From assembly GCA_965221075.1 (NCBI GenBank), contig OZ244865.1, positions 2,170,001-2,234,000 of the forward strand: a stretch of 64,000 nucleotides of DNA, in the 5' to 3' direction. Of the stretch, positions 1 through 7,569 are shown piece by piece. Position numbers and translations under genes: made by a program. The stretch comes from UBA2970 sp965221075. Lineage in GTDB: Bacteria; Verrucomicrobiota; Verrucomicrobiia; Limisphaerales; AAA164-E04. The stretch's first letter is position 1, and each line of letters starts with the position of its first letter. Below the pieces are notes generated by a model, which was not told the DNA's origin, ran no database searches, and saw only the letters and a program-made list of their open reading frames with translations.

Positions 1-58
1 TCCGGCGGATGCGGAAGCGGCGCCGGGCGAAGAGCTGGTTCTGCTTCCTGGTCTTCAT
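1..58 (-). CDS. rplR: 50S ribosomal protein L18 (partial, N-terminus only)
   Basis: Only the first 19 codons are inside the window; the gene continues past position 1. They read MKTRKQNQLFARRRFRIRR, the arginine-rich start typical of L18, which binds 5S rRNA. It lies 14 nt after the rplF stop, the normal spc-operon order L6-L18, and that context carries most of the call. Confidence 0.85.
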   Translation of the reverse strand, partial: MKTRKQNQLFARRRFRIRR

Positions 59-72
59 GATCCCCGCATCTC

Positions 73-609
73 CTACTGGACGGTCTTGCCCTCCTTGCGG
101 ATCAGCTTCTCGCCCTTGTAGCGCACCCCCTTGCCCTTGTAGGGCTCGGGCGGGTAGAAGCTGCGGATCTCCGAGGCGACCCGGCCCACCGCCTGCTTGT
201 CGGCCCCCTCGACGGCGATCGCGGTCCCCTCGCTGACCCTCACCTCGATGCCCTCGGGCACCTGGTAGCTGATGGTGTGCGAGTAGCCCAGGCTGAGGTC
301 CAGGCTCCGGCCCTTGAGGACGGCCTTGAAGCCCACCCCCTGGATCTCCAGCTCCCGGACGAATCCCCGCGACACCCCGGCCACCATGTTGCTGACCAGG
401 GCGCGGGCCAGGCCGTGGCGCTCCCGGGCCTGCTTGTCGTCGCCCTGCCGCTCCACCCGGATGGCCCCCTCCTCCAGGGAGAGCGAGGTCCGGGCCGGCA
501 GCTCCCACTCCAGGCGACCCTTGGGGCCCTCCACCCCGATGGTCCGATCCTCGATTTCCACCTTCACCCCCCCGGGCACCGGGATGGGCATCCTTCCGAT
601 CCTCGACAT
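73..609 (-). CDS. rplF: 50S ribosomal protein L6
   Basis: Large-subunit protein near the GTPase-associated region. The 178 aa length is standard. It opens MSRIGRMPIPVPGGVKVEI and ends in the conserved PPEPYKGKGVRY block followed by a basic tail, both hallmarks of bacterial L6. The gene starts 4 nt after the rpsH stop, so it is almost certainly cotranscribed and probably translationally coupled to it. Confidence 0.97.
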   Translation of the reverse strand: MSRIGRMPIPVPGGVKVEIEDRTIGVEGPKGRLEWELPARTSLSLEEGAIRVERQGDDKQARERHGLARALVSNMVAGVSRGFVRELEIQGVGFKAVLKGRSLDLSLGYSHTISYQVPEGIEVRVSEGTAIAVEGADKQAVGRVASEIRSFYPPEPYKGKGVRYKGEKLIRKEGKTVQ

Positions 610-613
610 GGCG

Positions 614-997
614 CTACCAGACGTTGCAGATCACCTCGCCGCCGATGTTCCTGCGCCGCGCGTCCCGTCCCGACATCACTCCGCGCGAGGTGGAGAGGAT
701 GGTAACCCCCATGCCTCCCAGCACCCTCGGGATCTCGCCCGAGCCCACGTAGTGCCGCAGTCCCGGCCGGCTCACCCGCTCGATCCCCGAGATCACGCTC
801 CTGCGGTCCCGGTAGCGGAGGGTCATCTCGATCTCCTTGCGGATTCCGCCCGAGACCCGGTACCCGTCGATGTAGCCCTCCCGCTGGAGGATCCGGACCA
901 CCCCCTCCTTGATCCGGGAGTGGGGCGCACGCACCCGGGGCAGGAGCGCGGCCCCCGCGTTGCGGATGCCGGTCAGCATGTTGGCGATGGTGTCCAT
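614..997 (-). CDS. rpsH: 30S ribosomal protein S8
   Basis: Primary 16S rRNA-binding protein of the small subunit; in E. coli it also represses its own operon. The 127 aa product has the N-terminal motif MDTIANMLTGIRNA and the C-terminal signature STSRGVMSGRDARRRNIGGE followed by VICNVW, the most diagnostic part of S8. The stop is 4 nt from rplF and the start is 6 nt after rpsN. I did not find an obvious S8 operator near rplE. Confidence 0.97.
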   Translation of the reverse strand: MDTIANMLTGIRNAGAALLPRVRAPHSRIKEGVVRILQREGYIDGYRVSGGIRKEIEMTLRYRDRRSVISGIERVSRPGLRHYVGSGEIPRVLGGMGVTILSTSRGVMSGRDARRRNIGGEVICNVW

Positions 998-1003
998 GGA
1001 CTC

Positions 1004-1273
1004 CTACCAGCTGGCCTTGGTCACCCCGGGGATCATCCCCGAGAGCGCCATCTCCCGGAAGGCGAGCCGGGAGCAGCCGAACTTGCGGAAGAACCCGTGG
1101 CGGCGCCCGGTCACGTTGCAGCGGTTGACCACCCGGGTGGGGCTGGCGTTGCGCGGCAGCCTGCTGAGGGCCTCGTAGTCGCGCTGGGCCCGCAGCTCGG
1201 CCCGCAGCTCGGCGTACTTCCTGACCGTCTCGGCCTTCCTCCTGTTCCTCTCTATCCAGGCTCTCTTCGCCAT
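1004..1273 (-). CDS. rpsN: 30S ribosomal protein S14 (long, zinc-free type)
   Basis: Small-subunit head protein. At 89 aa this is the long S14 form. The C-terminal motif NRCNVTGRRHGFFRKFGCSR matches the family, but the paired CxxC-x(n)-CxxC zinc ligands of the short form are absent, so it should be the zinc-independent C-minus type. It lies between rplE and rpsH, the usual spc position. Confidence 0.97.
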   Translation of the reverse strand: MAKRAWIERNRRKAETVRKYAELRAELRAQRDYEALSRLPRNASPTRVVNRCNVTGRRHGFFRKFGCSRLAFREMALSGMIPGVTKASW

Positions 1274-1299
1274 GTCTTGCTCCGCTGGCAGCTCCCTCC

Positions 1300-1836
1300 T
1301 CAGGCGAAGGGCATTCCCATCAGCTCGAGGAAGCGGCGTGCCTCCCCGTCGTTGCGCGCCGAAGTCACCAGGGTGATGTCCATCCCCTGGGTGCGCTTGA
1401 CCTTGTCGAGATCGATCTCGGGAAAGATGGTCTGGTCGGATACGCCCAGCGAGTAGTTCCCGGTCCCGTCGAAGGAGCGGGAGGAGATTCCCCGGAAGTC
1501 CCGGATCCGGGGCAGGGCCGCGGTGATCAGCCGGTCGAAGAACTCGTACATCGCCTCGCGCCGCAGGGTCACCCGGCAGCCGATCGGCTGGCCGGCCCGC
1601 AGCTTGAAGTTGGAGACGCTCCTGCGGGCCCGGCAGGGCACCGGCTTGCGGCCGGTGATCAGCGACAGGTCGTGCATCGCGTCCTCCAGCGCCCCCTTCT
1701 CCAGGTTGGCGCCCACCCCCATGTTGACCACGATCTTCTCCAGCCGCGGGACCTGGTGGATGTTGGCGTAGCCGCCCTTCTCCCGCAGCTCGGGCACCAC
1801 CGTCTCCAGGTACGTCCGTTGGAGCCTGGGCTTCAT
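1300..1836 (-). CDS. rplE: 50S ribosomal protein L5
   Basis: 5S rRNA-binding protein of the central protuberance, 178 aa. Family motifs are visible: KIVVNMGVG near the N-terminus, ITGRKPVPCRARRSVSNFKLR in the middle (shown in part), and RRFLELMGMPF at the C-terminus. The start overlaps the rplX stop by 4 nt (ATGA), a classical coupling arrangement. The gap to rpsN is 26 nt. Confidence 0.97.
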   Translation of the reverse strand: MKPRLQRTYLETVVPELREKGGYANIHQVPRLEKIVVNMGVGANLEKGALEDAMHDLSLITGRKPVPCRARRSVSNFKLRAGQPIGCRVTLRREAMYEFFDRLITAALPRIRDFRGISSRSFDGTGNYSLGVSDQTIFPEIDLDKVKRTQGMDITLVTSARNDGEARRFLELMGMPFA

Positions 1837-2132
1837 TCGCTCTGTTCCTCCTCCACGGCGCCCTCGCCGGCGGCGGCGCGCCGCCCGGCCCGCAGGTCCC
1901 AGCGCTCGGCGCGCATCACGTTGGAGGCGTGGATGCTCCCCTCCCGCTCCACGATGGCCCCTTCGGGGTAGCTCTGGCTCTTGCGGGTGTGGCGCTTGAT
2001 GATCTTCACTCCCTCGACGATCACCCGCTGCTTGGCGGGCAGCACCGCGATCACCTTGCCGCGCTTGCCGCGCTCGGTGCCCGAGAGGACCACCACCTCG
2101 TCCCCCTTCCTGACATGGACTCTGGTCGGCAT
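1833..2132 (-). CDS. rplX: 50S ribosomal protein L24
   Basis: Assembly-initiator protein of the large subunit. The 99 aa product starts MPTRVHVRKGDEVVVLSG, an N-terminal KOW motif (GKRGKVIAVLP), followed by KIIKRHTRKS and the conserved IHASNVM segment. The start at 2132 was chosen because it gives the canonical N-terminus and lies 5 nt after the rplN stop; the longer reading upstream in this frame is only the shadow of rplN. The tail is alanine/glutamate-rich. Confidence 0.96.
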   Translation of the reverse strand: MPTRVHVRKGDEVVVLSGTERGKRGKVIAVLPAKQRVIVEGVKIIKRHTRKSQSYPEGAIVEREGSIHASNVMRAERWDLRAGRRAAAGEGAVEEEQSE

Positions 2133-2137
2133 GGCGG

Positions 2138-2503
2138 CTAGATGACCTCGGGGGCCAGGGAGACGATCTTGGTGAACTTCTTCTCCCTGAGCTCGCGAGC
2201 CACCGGCCCGAAGATGCGCGTGCCCCGGGGATTGCGGTCCTTGTCGATGATCACCACCGCGTTGGAGTCGAAGCGCAGGTAGGAGCCGTCTTCGCGGCGG
2301 ATCGAGTTGCGGGTGCGCACCACCACCGCGTTGACCACGTCGCCCTTCTTGACCGAGCCGTCGGGGGTGGCCTCCCTGATGTGGGCCTTGACGATGTCGC
2401 CGATGCGGGCGGAGCGCTTCCCCTGGCCCAGCACCCCGATGGCCGAGGCCTTGCGGGCCCCGGTGTTGTCGGCCACGCTCAACTGGCTTCGTAGCTGGAG
2501 CAT
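2138..2503 (-). CDS. rplN: 50S ribosomal protein L14
   Basis: Interface protein binding 23S rRNA and contacting bridge B8. The 121 aa length is typical. It begins MLQLRSQLSVADNTGARK and carries the conserved VRTRNSIRREDGSYLRFDSN segment and the C-terminal FGPVARELREKKFTKIVSLA. It starts 6 nt after the rpsQ stop and marks the first gene of the spc block, here fused directly to the S10 block with no break. Confidence 0.97.
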   Translation of the reverse strand: MLQLRSQLSVADNTGARKASAIGVLGQGKRSARIGDIVKAHIREATPDGSVKKGDVVNAVVVRTRNSIRREDGSYLRFDSNAVVIIDKDRNPRGTRIFGPVARELREKKFTKIVSLAPEVI

Positions 2504-2509
2504 CCTTCC

Positions 2510-2821
2510 CTATCCTTCCCGTGCGGACCGGTCCCGGCTCCCGGCTCCGTCCGTGCGCCCCCGCCTCAGCACCTCCACCAGGCGCCAGGACTTGGTCCGG
2601 GAGAGGGGCCGGGTCTCCAGGATCCTCACCTGGTCCCCGATGCGCGCCTCCTCCTTCTCGTCGTGGGCGTAGCACTTGCTGAACAGGGTGACCACCTTGC
2701 GGTAGAGGGGATGGTGCGCCCGCCGCCGCACCCGGACCACGATGGTCCGGTCCATCCGGTCGGAGATCACCTCGCCCACGCGCTCCTTGCGGTGGCCGCG
2801 TCTTTCCTTCGCCTCGCTCAT
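2510..2821 (-). CDS. rpsQ: 30S ribosomal protein S17
   Basis: Primary 16S rRNA-binding protein with an OB fold. Motifs include GEVISDRMDRTIVVRVRR and RIGDQVRILETRPLSRTKSW. At 103 aa it is somewhat longer than common S17 proteins (about 80-90 aa); the extra residues form a charged, poorly conserved C-terminal tail. Its ATG overlaps the rpmC stop as ATGA (2818-2821), suggesting translational coupling. Confidence 0.96.
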   Translation of the reverse strand: MSEAKERRGHRKERVGEVISDRMDRTIVVRVRRRAHHPLYRKVVTLFSKCYAHDEKEEARIGDQVRILETRPLSRTKSWRLVEVLRRGRTDGAGSRDRSAREG

Positions 2822-3027
2822 CGGCCGGTCCGGCTCCTCCTGACCATCGAGATGCGGGTCTCGATCCTGGCGATGTCCCGCCTCAGCTCCCTCAGCAGCG
2901 ACGGCTTCTCCAGCTGGCTGCTCGACTTCTGCAGGCGCAGGTGGAAGAGCTCCTGCCGGGCGTCCCGGTTCTTGGCGCTCAGCTCCACGGGCGAGAGATC
3001 CTCCAGATCCGACATCTTCAGCGGCAT
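2818..3027 (-). CDS. rpmC: 50S ribosomal protein L29
   Basis: Small helical protein at the peptide-exit site. The product is 69 aa from the ATG at 3027, or 65 aa if the second ATG (3015) is used; the shorter form starts MSDLEDLSPVEL, closer to other L29 proteins. The core RQELFHLRLQKSSSQLEKP and RRDIARIETRI is characteristic. It lies between rplP and rpsQ and overlaps rpsQ by 4 nt. Confidence 0.94.
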   Translation of the reverse strand: MPLKMSDLEDLSPVELSAKNRDARQELFHLRLQKSSSQLEKPSLLRELRRDIARIETRISMVRRSRTGR

Positions 3028-3032
3028 GGCGT

Positions 3033-3452
3033 TCAGCTCAGCTTGTGGCGGGCGATGAACTTGGTGCGCATGGGCAGCTTGGCCGCCGCCAGGCGCAGGC
3101 TCTCCCGGGCCAGGCTCTCGGGGACCCCGTCGATCTCGAAGAGGATCATCGCCGGGCGGATCACCGCCACCCATCCCTCCAGGGGGCCCTTGCCCTTGCC
3201 CATCCGGGTCTCCAGCGGCTTCTTGGTGTAGCTCTTGTCGGGGAAGACCCGGATCCAGACCTTCCCCTTGCGCTTCATGTTGCGGGTGACGGCGATACGG
3301 GCCGCCTCGATCTGCTTGTTGCTGAGCCAGCAGCGGCCCAGCGACTGCAGCCCGAACTCCCCGAAGGCCACCGACTCGCCACGGCGCGCGATCCCGGAGC
3401 GGCTGCCGCGCTGGACCTTGCGGTACTTGGTCCTGGATGGCATCAGGGGCAT
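3033..3452 (-). CDS. rplP: 50S ribosomal protein L16
   Basis: Large-subunit protein close to the A-site tRNA elbow. The 139 aa product contains PSRTKYRKVQRG near the start, the central RVFPDKSYTKKPLETRMGKG and GWVAVIRP blocks, and the C-terminal AAAKLPMRTKFI motif. The start gives MPLMPSRTKYR; many L16 proteins start at the second methionine. It lies between rpsC and rpmC as usual. Confidence 0.97.
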   Translation of the reverse strand: MPLMPSRTKYRKVQRGSRSGIARRGESVAFGEFGLQSLGRCWLSNKQIEAARIAVTRNMKRKGKVWIRVFPDKSYTKKPLETRMGKGKGPLEGWVAVIRPAMILFEIDGVPESLARESLRLAAAKLPMRTKFIARHKLS

Positions 3453-3482
3453 GGCGATCCTCCTTGGTCGTCCTCTCCGCTA

Positions 3483-4148
3483 TCAGTATCCGGGGGAGGA
3501 GCCCCGCTCCTCGGGCAGCCCGGTTTCGATCTCCCCGTGGCAGATCCAGCACTTGACCCCCAGCACCCCGTAGAGGGTCTTGGCCTCGGAGAATCCGTAG
3601 TCGATGTTGGCCCGCAGGGTGTGCAGGGGGACCCGGCCCTCGAGGTAGGACTCGACCCGGGCCAGCTCCGAGCCGCCCAGCCGCCCCGAGCAGCGCAGCT
3701 TGATGCCGTCGGCCCCGTAGTCCATGGTGGTCTGCAGCGCCTTCTTCATGGCCCGCCGGAAGGCCACCCGCCGCTCCAGCTGGAGGCGCACGTTCTCCGC
3801 CACCAGCTGGGCGTTCAGCTCCGGCTTCTTCACCTCCTGGATGTCCACGTAGACCTCCTTGCCGGTCAGGCGCGAGAGCCGCTCCTTGAGCTTGTCGATC
3901 TCGGCGCCCTTGCGCCCGATCACCACCCCCGGGCGGGCGGTGTGGATGGTGACCCGGCAGCGGGTGGCGGCCCGCTCGATCTGGATCTTGGGCACCGAGG
4001 CCGACTCCAGCCTCGACTTGAGGATCTCGCGGATCCGGCAGTCCTCCACCAGCAGGCTGCTGAAGCCGCGCTTGTCGGCGTACCAGCGCGACCGCCAGTC
4101 GCGGTTGACGGCCATCCTCAGGCCGATGGGGTTGGTCTTCTGTCCCAT
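3483..4148 (-). CDS. rpsC: 30S ribosomal protein S3
   Basis: Small-subunit head protein at the mRNA entry channel. The 221 aa product opens MGQKTNPIGLRMAVNRDWRS and carries the KH-domain signature VVIGRKGAEIDKLKERL plus the C-terminal GAKGIKLRCSGRLGG-like block (here GADGIKLRCSGRLGGSELAR). The next gene, rplP, follows after 30 nt. Length and order are standard. Confidence 0.97.
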   Translation of the reverse strand: MGQKTNPIGLRMAVNRDWRSRWYADKRGFSSLLVEDCRIREILKSRLESASVPKIQIERAATRCRVTIHTARPGVVIGRKGAEIDKLKERLSRLTGKEVYVDIQEVKKPELNAQLVAENVRLQLERRVAFRRAMKKALQTTMDYGADGIKLRCSGRLGGSELARVESYLEGRVPLHTLRANIDYGFSEAKTLYGVLGVKCWICHGEIETGLPEERGSSPGY

Positions 4149-4150
4149 GG

Positions 4151-4492
4151 TCAGGCCTCCTTCCCGTCGCCGATCACGATGCGCACGTGGCAGTAGCGCT
4201 TCCGGATCGGCGAGGCCGATCCCCGGGCCCGGGGGCGGACCCTGCGGATGGTCCGGGCCTGGCCGGCCACCGCCTCCTCCACCACCAGGCCCTCCCGGTC
4301 CATGCCGTGGTTCTCCACCGCGTTGGCCATGGCGCTGGCCAGGGTCTTGCCGGCGATGCGGGCCGACTTGCGGGGCACCGCCTTGAGCGCCGCCAGGGCG
4401 GCCGCCGCGTCCATGCCCTGGATGCTGCGGACCACGCGGCCCATCTTCTCGGCCGACATGCGGACGTTGCGGCTGATGGCGCGCGCCCTCAT
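4151..4492 (-). CDS. rplV: 50S ribosomal protein L22
   Basis: Exit-tunnel protein whose beta-hairpin narrows the nascent chain tunnel. The 113 aa product starts MRARAISRNVRMSAEKMGRV and ends with the hairpin region RRVRPRARGSASPIRKR, followed by CHVRIVIGDGKEA. The start at 4492 shares one base with the rpsS stop (TGATG). The far longer frame around it is a composition artefact overlapping rplB, rplC and rplD. Confidence 0.96.
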   Translation of the reverse strand: MRARAISRNVRMSAEKMGRVVRSIQGMDAAAALAALKAVPRKSARIAGKTLASAMANAVENHGMDREGLVVEEAVAGQARTIRRVRPRARGSASPIRKRYCHVRIVIGDGKEA

Positions 4493-4770
4493 CACTTGGT
4501 CACCTTGGCGGTGTGGGAGCCGTGCTTGCGGAACGCCCGGGTGGGCGAGAACTCGCCCAGGCGGTGGCCCACCATGTTCTCGGTGACGAACACCGAGTGG
4601 AAGATCCTGCCGTTGTGGACGTTGAAGGTGTGCCCCACGAACTCGGGAGTGATCATCGAGCGGCGCGACCAGGTCCGGATCGGCTTGCGCAGGCCGGCCT
4701 CGTTCATTTTCTCGATCTTCCGGATCAGGTGGCCGTCCACGAAGGGGCCCTTCTTGATGGATCGTCCCAT
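4492..4770 (-). CDS. rpsS: 30S ribosomal protein S19
   Basis: Small-subunit head protein contacting S13 and the A-site finger bridge. The 92 aa length is canonical. It begins MGRSIKKGPFVDGHLIRKIE and contains KPIRTWSRRSMITPEFVGHT and the C-terminal LGEFSPTRAFRKHG motif. A GGAG Shine-Dalgarno overlaps the end of rplB (TAGGAGGCC before the ATG). Confidence 0.98.
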   Translation of the reverse strand: MGRSIKKGPFVDGHLIRKIEKMNEAGLRKPIRTWSRRSMITPEFVGHTFNVHNGRIFHSVFVTENMVGHRLGEFSPTRAFRKHGSHTAKVTK

Positions 4771-4776
4771 GGCCTC

Positions 4777-5631
4777 CTACTTGCGCTTCATCGTCCGCCC
4801 GTCGCGCCGCACCAGGATGAACCGGTTGGAGCTCTTGTGCTTGCTGCGGGTCCGGTAGCCCTTGGCCAGGAGGCCCCAGGGGGAGACCAGGTGCTGGCGC
4901 CCCCCCCCGCTCTTGGACTGCCCCTGGCCTCCCCCGTTGGGATGGTCCACCGGGTTGCGGGAGACCCCGCGGGTGAGCGGCCTGCGGCCCTTGTGGCGGG
5001 CCCGGCCGGCCTTGCCCAGCTTCACGTTCTCGTGCTGGGCGTTGCCCACCTGGCCGATGGTGGCCTGGCATTTGGCATGGAAGCGGCGGATCTCCCCCGA
5101 GGGCAGCCTGACCTGGGCGTAGCCGGCGTCGCAGGACATCAGCGTGGCCGAGGAGCCGGCGCTGCGCACCACCTGGCCCCCGCGTCCCGGGGCCAGCTCG
5201 ATGGCGTGGATGCTGGAGCTGACCGGGATCTCGCCCAGGGGCAGGGCGCAGCCCACCCGGCGGGGGGCGCCGGGGCCGCTGCTGACCCGGTCGCCCGGCC
5301 CCAGCCCCTCCGGCGCCACGATGTAGCTCCTCTCCCCGTCCTCGTAGACCAGGAGGGCCAGCCGGGCCGAGCGGACCGGATCGTACTCGATCGCCGCCAC
5401 CTCGGCCTCGATCCCGTGCCTGCGGCGCCGGAAGTCCACCGTGCGCACCTTCTGCTTGTGCCCTCCCCCGATGGCCCGCGCGGTGATGCGCCCGTAGCAG
5501 TTGCGCCCGCCGGTCCGCTTGCGGGTCCGGACCAGCCTCTTCTCGGGCTTCTTCCTGGAGAGGTCGGCGAAAGAGGCCACGGTGAGGAACCTCCGGGCCG
5601 GGGTCAGGGGCTTGTGGGTCTTGACTGCCAC
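4777..5631 (-). CDS. rplB: 50S ribosomal protein L2
   Basis: Core protein of the peptidyl-transferase region, 284 aa. N-terminal KTHKPLTPARRFLTV and the conserved NPVDHPNGGGQGQSKSGGG loop identify it. Most bacteria have HPHGGGEG here; this protein keeps the histidine equivalent to E. coli H229 but has Asn and Gln at the next two positions, and a longer glycine-rich stretch. From memory similar loops occur in PVC bacteria. It lies between rplW and rpsS. Confidence 0.97.
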   Translation of the reverse strand: MAVKTHKPLTPARRFLTVASFADLSRKKPEKRLVRTRKRTGGRNCYGRITARAIGGGHKQKVRTVDFRRRRHGIEAEVAAIEYDPVRSARLALLVYEDGERSYIVAPEGLGPGDRVSSGPGAPRRVGCALPLGEIPVSSSIHAIELAPGRGGQVVRSAGSSATLMSCDAGYAQVRLPSGEIRRFHAKCQATIGQVGNAQHENVKLGKAGRARHKGRRPLTRGVSRNPVDHPNGGGQGQSKSGGGRQHLVSPWGLLAKGYRTRSKHKSSNRFILVRRDGRTMKRK

Positions 5632-5646
5632 TTCGGCTCTGCTCCT

Positions 5647-5928
5647 CTAGGTCAGCTCGATGGCGTCGCCCTCCTTGAGGGTGACCACCGCCTTCTTCCA
5701 GCTGCTCGACCGGCCCGCCTGGGGGGTCCGGCGGCGGCGGGCCTTGCCCCGCATGTTCATGGTGTTGACCCGCACCACCCCGACCTTGAACAGCTCCTGG
5801 ACCGCGTGGCGGATCTGGATCTTGTTGGCCCGGCGGTCCACCACCATCAGGTACTGGTTGCGCTCCTGCGAGAGCTCGGCCCCCTTCTCGGTGACGCAGG
5901 CGGTCTTGATGATGTCGAAGACGTTCAC
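5647..5928 (-). CDS. rplW: 50S ribosomal protein L23
   Basis: Exit-site protein that docks trigger factor and SRP. The 93 aa product starts MNVFDIIKTACVTEKGAELS and contains KIQIRHAVQELFKVGVVRVN and MRGKARRRR, the usual family pattern. It starts 3 nt after the rplD stop and ends 15 nt before rplB, in the standard S10 order L3-L4-L23-L2. Confidence 0.97.
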   Translation of the reverse strand: MNVFDIIKTACVTEKGAELSQERNQYLMVVDRRANKIQIRHAVQELFKVGVVRVNTMNMRGKARRRRTPQAGRSSSWKKAVVTLKEGDAIELT

Positions 5929-5931
5929 CGC

Positions 5932-6564
5932 TCAGTCCCGCTCCCCGGCCAGCCGCTCGTCGACCATCTCGAAGGCCTTCCGGGTGAAGACCAGGCGGTC
6001 GGGACGGAGCACCTCGTAGACGTTGAGGGTGCCGGCCTGGACCGCCTCGGCCCAGGGCACGTTGCGCAGCGAGAGGATCAGGCTCTCGTCCACCGAGTCC
6101 AGCACCGCCAGCACCGTGCCCTCCAGGCCATGGGCCCGGCAGAAGCCGAGGAAGTCGCGGGTGCGGGGCCTCTCGATCCCGAAGGACTCCACCACCGTGA
6201 CCTCGCCGTCCCGGATGCGCTCGCCCAGGGCCTTGCGCATCGCCAGCCGGCGGGTCTTGCGGCCCACCTTCTTGCGGAAGCTGCGGGGCCGGGGCCCGAA
6301 CGCCACGCCCCCTCCCCGCCAGATGGGGGACCTGGCCTGGCCGGCGCGGGCGCGCCCGGTGCCCTTCTGCCTCCAGGGCTTGCGCCCCGAGCCGGCCACC
6401 TCGGCCACCGTCCTGGTGGAGGCGGTGCCGCTGCGCCGGGCGGCCAGGTAGGCCACCACGGCCTCGTGGACCGCCTGGCCTCCGCGCCGCCCCTCGACCG
6501 CCTCGAAGCGGACCTCGTAGCTGCCTGCCTCCGCGCCGGAGGCGTCCTTCAGAGCGATTTCCAC
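5932..6564 (-). CDS. rplD: 50S ribosomal protein L4
   Basis: Exit-tunnel protein with an extended loop; in E. coli it also represses the S10 operon. The 210 aa product has the loop signature GSGRKPWRQKGTGRARAG followed by SPIWRGGGVAFGPRPRS, and a C-terminal NVYEVLRPDRLVFTRKA segment. No separate S10-leader is possible here because rpsJ follows fusA after only 28 nt, so any E. coli-like L4 autoregulation must work differently. Confidence 0.97.
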   Translation of the reverse strand: MEIALKDASGAEAGSYEVRFEAVEGRRGGQAVHEAVVAYLAARRSGTASTRTVAEVAGSGRKPWRQKGTGRARAGQARSPIWRGGGVAFGPRPRSFRKKVGRKTRRLAMRKALGERIRDGEVTVVESFGIERPRTRDFLGFCRAHGLEGTVLAVLDSVDESLILSLRNVPWAEAVQAGTLNVYEVLRPDRLVFTRKAFEMVDERLAGERD

Positions 6565-6576
6565 CGTTCCTCCTTC

Positions 6577-7224
6577 CTAGGCCGCGCCCGCCCTGGGGCG
6601 CTTCTTGGCCTCGCGCACCACCACGTAGCCCCCCTTGGCCCCGGGGACCGCCCCCTGGACCAGGATCACGTTCTCCTCCTCCATGACCCGGACCACCCGA
6701 AGGTTCTGCACCGTCCGGCGGACCTGCCCCATGTGGCCCGGCATCGGCTGCCCCTTGCGCACCCAGCCGGGGGTCGAGCCCTGCCCGATCGAACCGGGGC
6801 GCCGCTTCCAGCCCTTGGCCCCGTGGCTGGCCCGGCCCCCGCCGAAGCCGTGGCGCTTCATCACTCCCTGGAACCCGCGCCCCTTGGTGACGCCCACCAC
6901 GTCGACGTAGTCCCCGGCCGAGAAGCAGTCGGCGGGACGGACCTCGTCGCCGGGAGCGACCTGCAGGGAGAAGCCGCGGAACTCGCGGATCAGGCGGCAG
7001 CCGTCCACGCCGTGCTTCCTGAGATGCCCCAGCAGGGGGCGCGCCAGGCGCGAGGCCCGGGCCTCGCCGTAGGCCAGCTGGACCGCCTGGTAGCCGTCCC
7101 GCTCGGCGCTCCTGCACTGCACCACGCGGTTGACTCCGCAGGAGACCGCGGTGACGCAGACCAGGCGCCCGCCCTCGTCGTACACCTGGGTCTGCCCGGC
7201 CTTGATTCCCAGTAGTCCCACCAT
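6577..7224 (-). CDS. rplC: 50S ribosomal protein L3
   Basis: Large-subunit assembly protein reaching toward the peptidyl-transferase centre. The 215 aa product begins MVGLLGIKAGQTQVYDEGG and holds the central loop GVMKRHGFGGGRASHGAKG and the motif GSIGQGSTPGWVRKGQPMPG. It starts 8 nt after rpsJ and is followed by rplD after 12 nt. Confidence 0.97.
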   Translation of the reverse strand: MVGLLGIKAGQTQVYDEGGRLVCVTAVSCGVNRVVQCRSAERDGYQAVQLAYGEARASRLARPLLGHLRKHGVDGCRLIREFRGFSLQVAPGDEVRPADCFSAGDYVDVVGVTKGRGFQGVMKRHGFGGGRASHGAKGWKRRPGSIGQGSTPGWVRKGQPMPGHMGQVRRTVQNLRVVRVMEEENVILVQGAVPGAKGGYVVVREAKKRPRAGAA

Positions 7225-7232
7225 GCCCGTGC

Positions 7233-7541
7233 CTAGATGCTGATCGAGATGTCGACGCCGGCCGGCAGGTTGAGCTTCTTGAGCTCGTCGACCGTCTTGG
7301 AGGTGGGATCGAGGATGTCGAGCAGCCGCTTGTGGGTCCGCTGCTCGAAGGTCTCGTGGGACTTCTTGTCCACGTGGGGGGAGCGGGTGACGGTGAAGCG
7401 CTCGATGCGGGTCGGCAGGGGGATGGGGCCGGCCACCCGGGCGCCCGAGCGCTTGACCGTGTCGACGATCTCGCTGGCCGAATGGTCGATCACCCGGTGG
7501 TCGTAGGCCTTGAGCCGGATCCGTATTCGCTGGTCGGGCAT
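7233..7541 (-). CDS. rpsJ: 30S ribosomal protein S10 (NusE)
   Basis: Small-subunit protein that also acts in antitermination as NusE by binding NusB and NusG. The 102 aa length is standard. Motifs: RIRIRLKAYDHRVIDHSA, GPIPLPTRIERFTVTRSPHV, and the C-terminal LPAGVDISISI. It starts 28 nt after the fusA stop, joining the str and S10 operons. NusG, its known partner, is encoded upstream in the same cluster. Confidence 0.98.
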   Translation of the reverse strand: MPDQRIRIRLKAYDHRVIDHSASEIVDTVKRSGARVAGPIPLPTRIERFTVTRSPHVDKKSHETFEQRTHKRLLDILDPTSKTVDELKKLNLPAGVDISISI

Positions 7542-7569
7542 GGTTGGTCCTCGCTTCGGGCCGCCTGGG

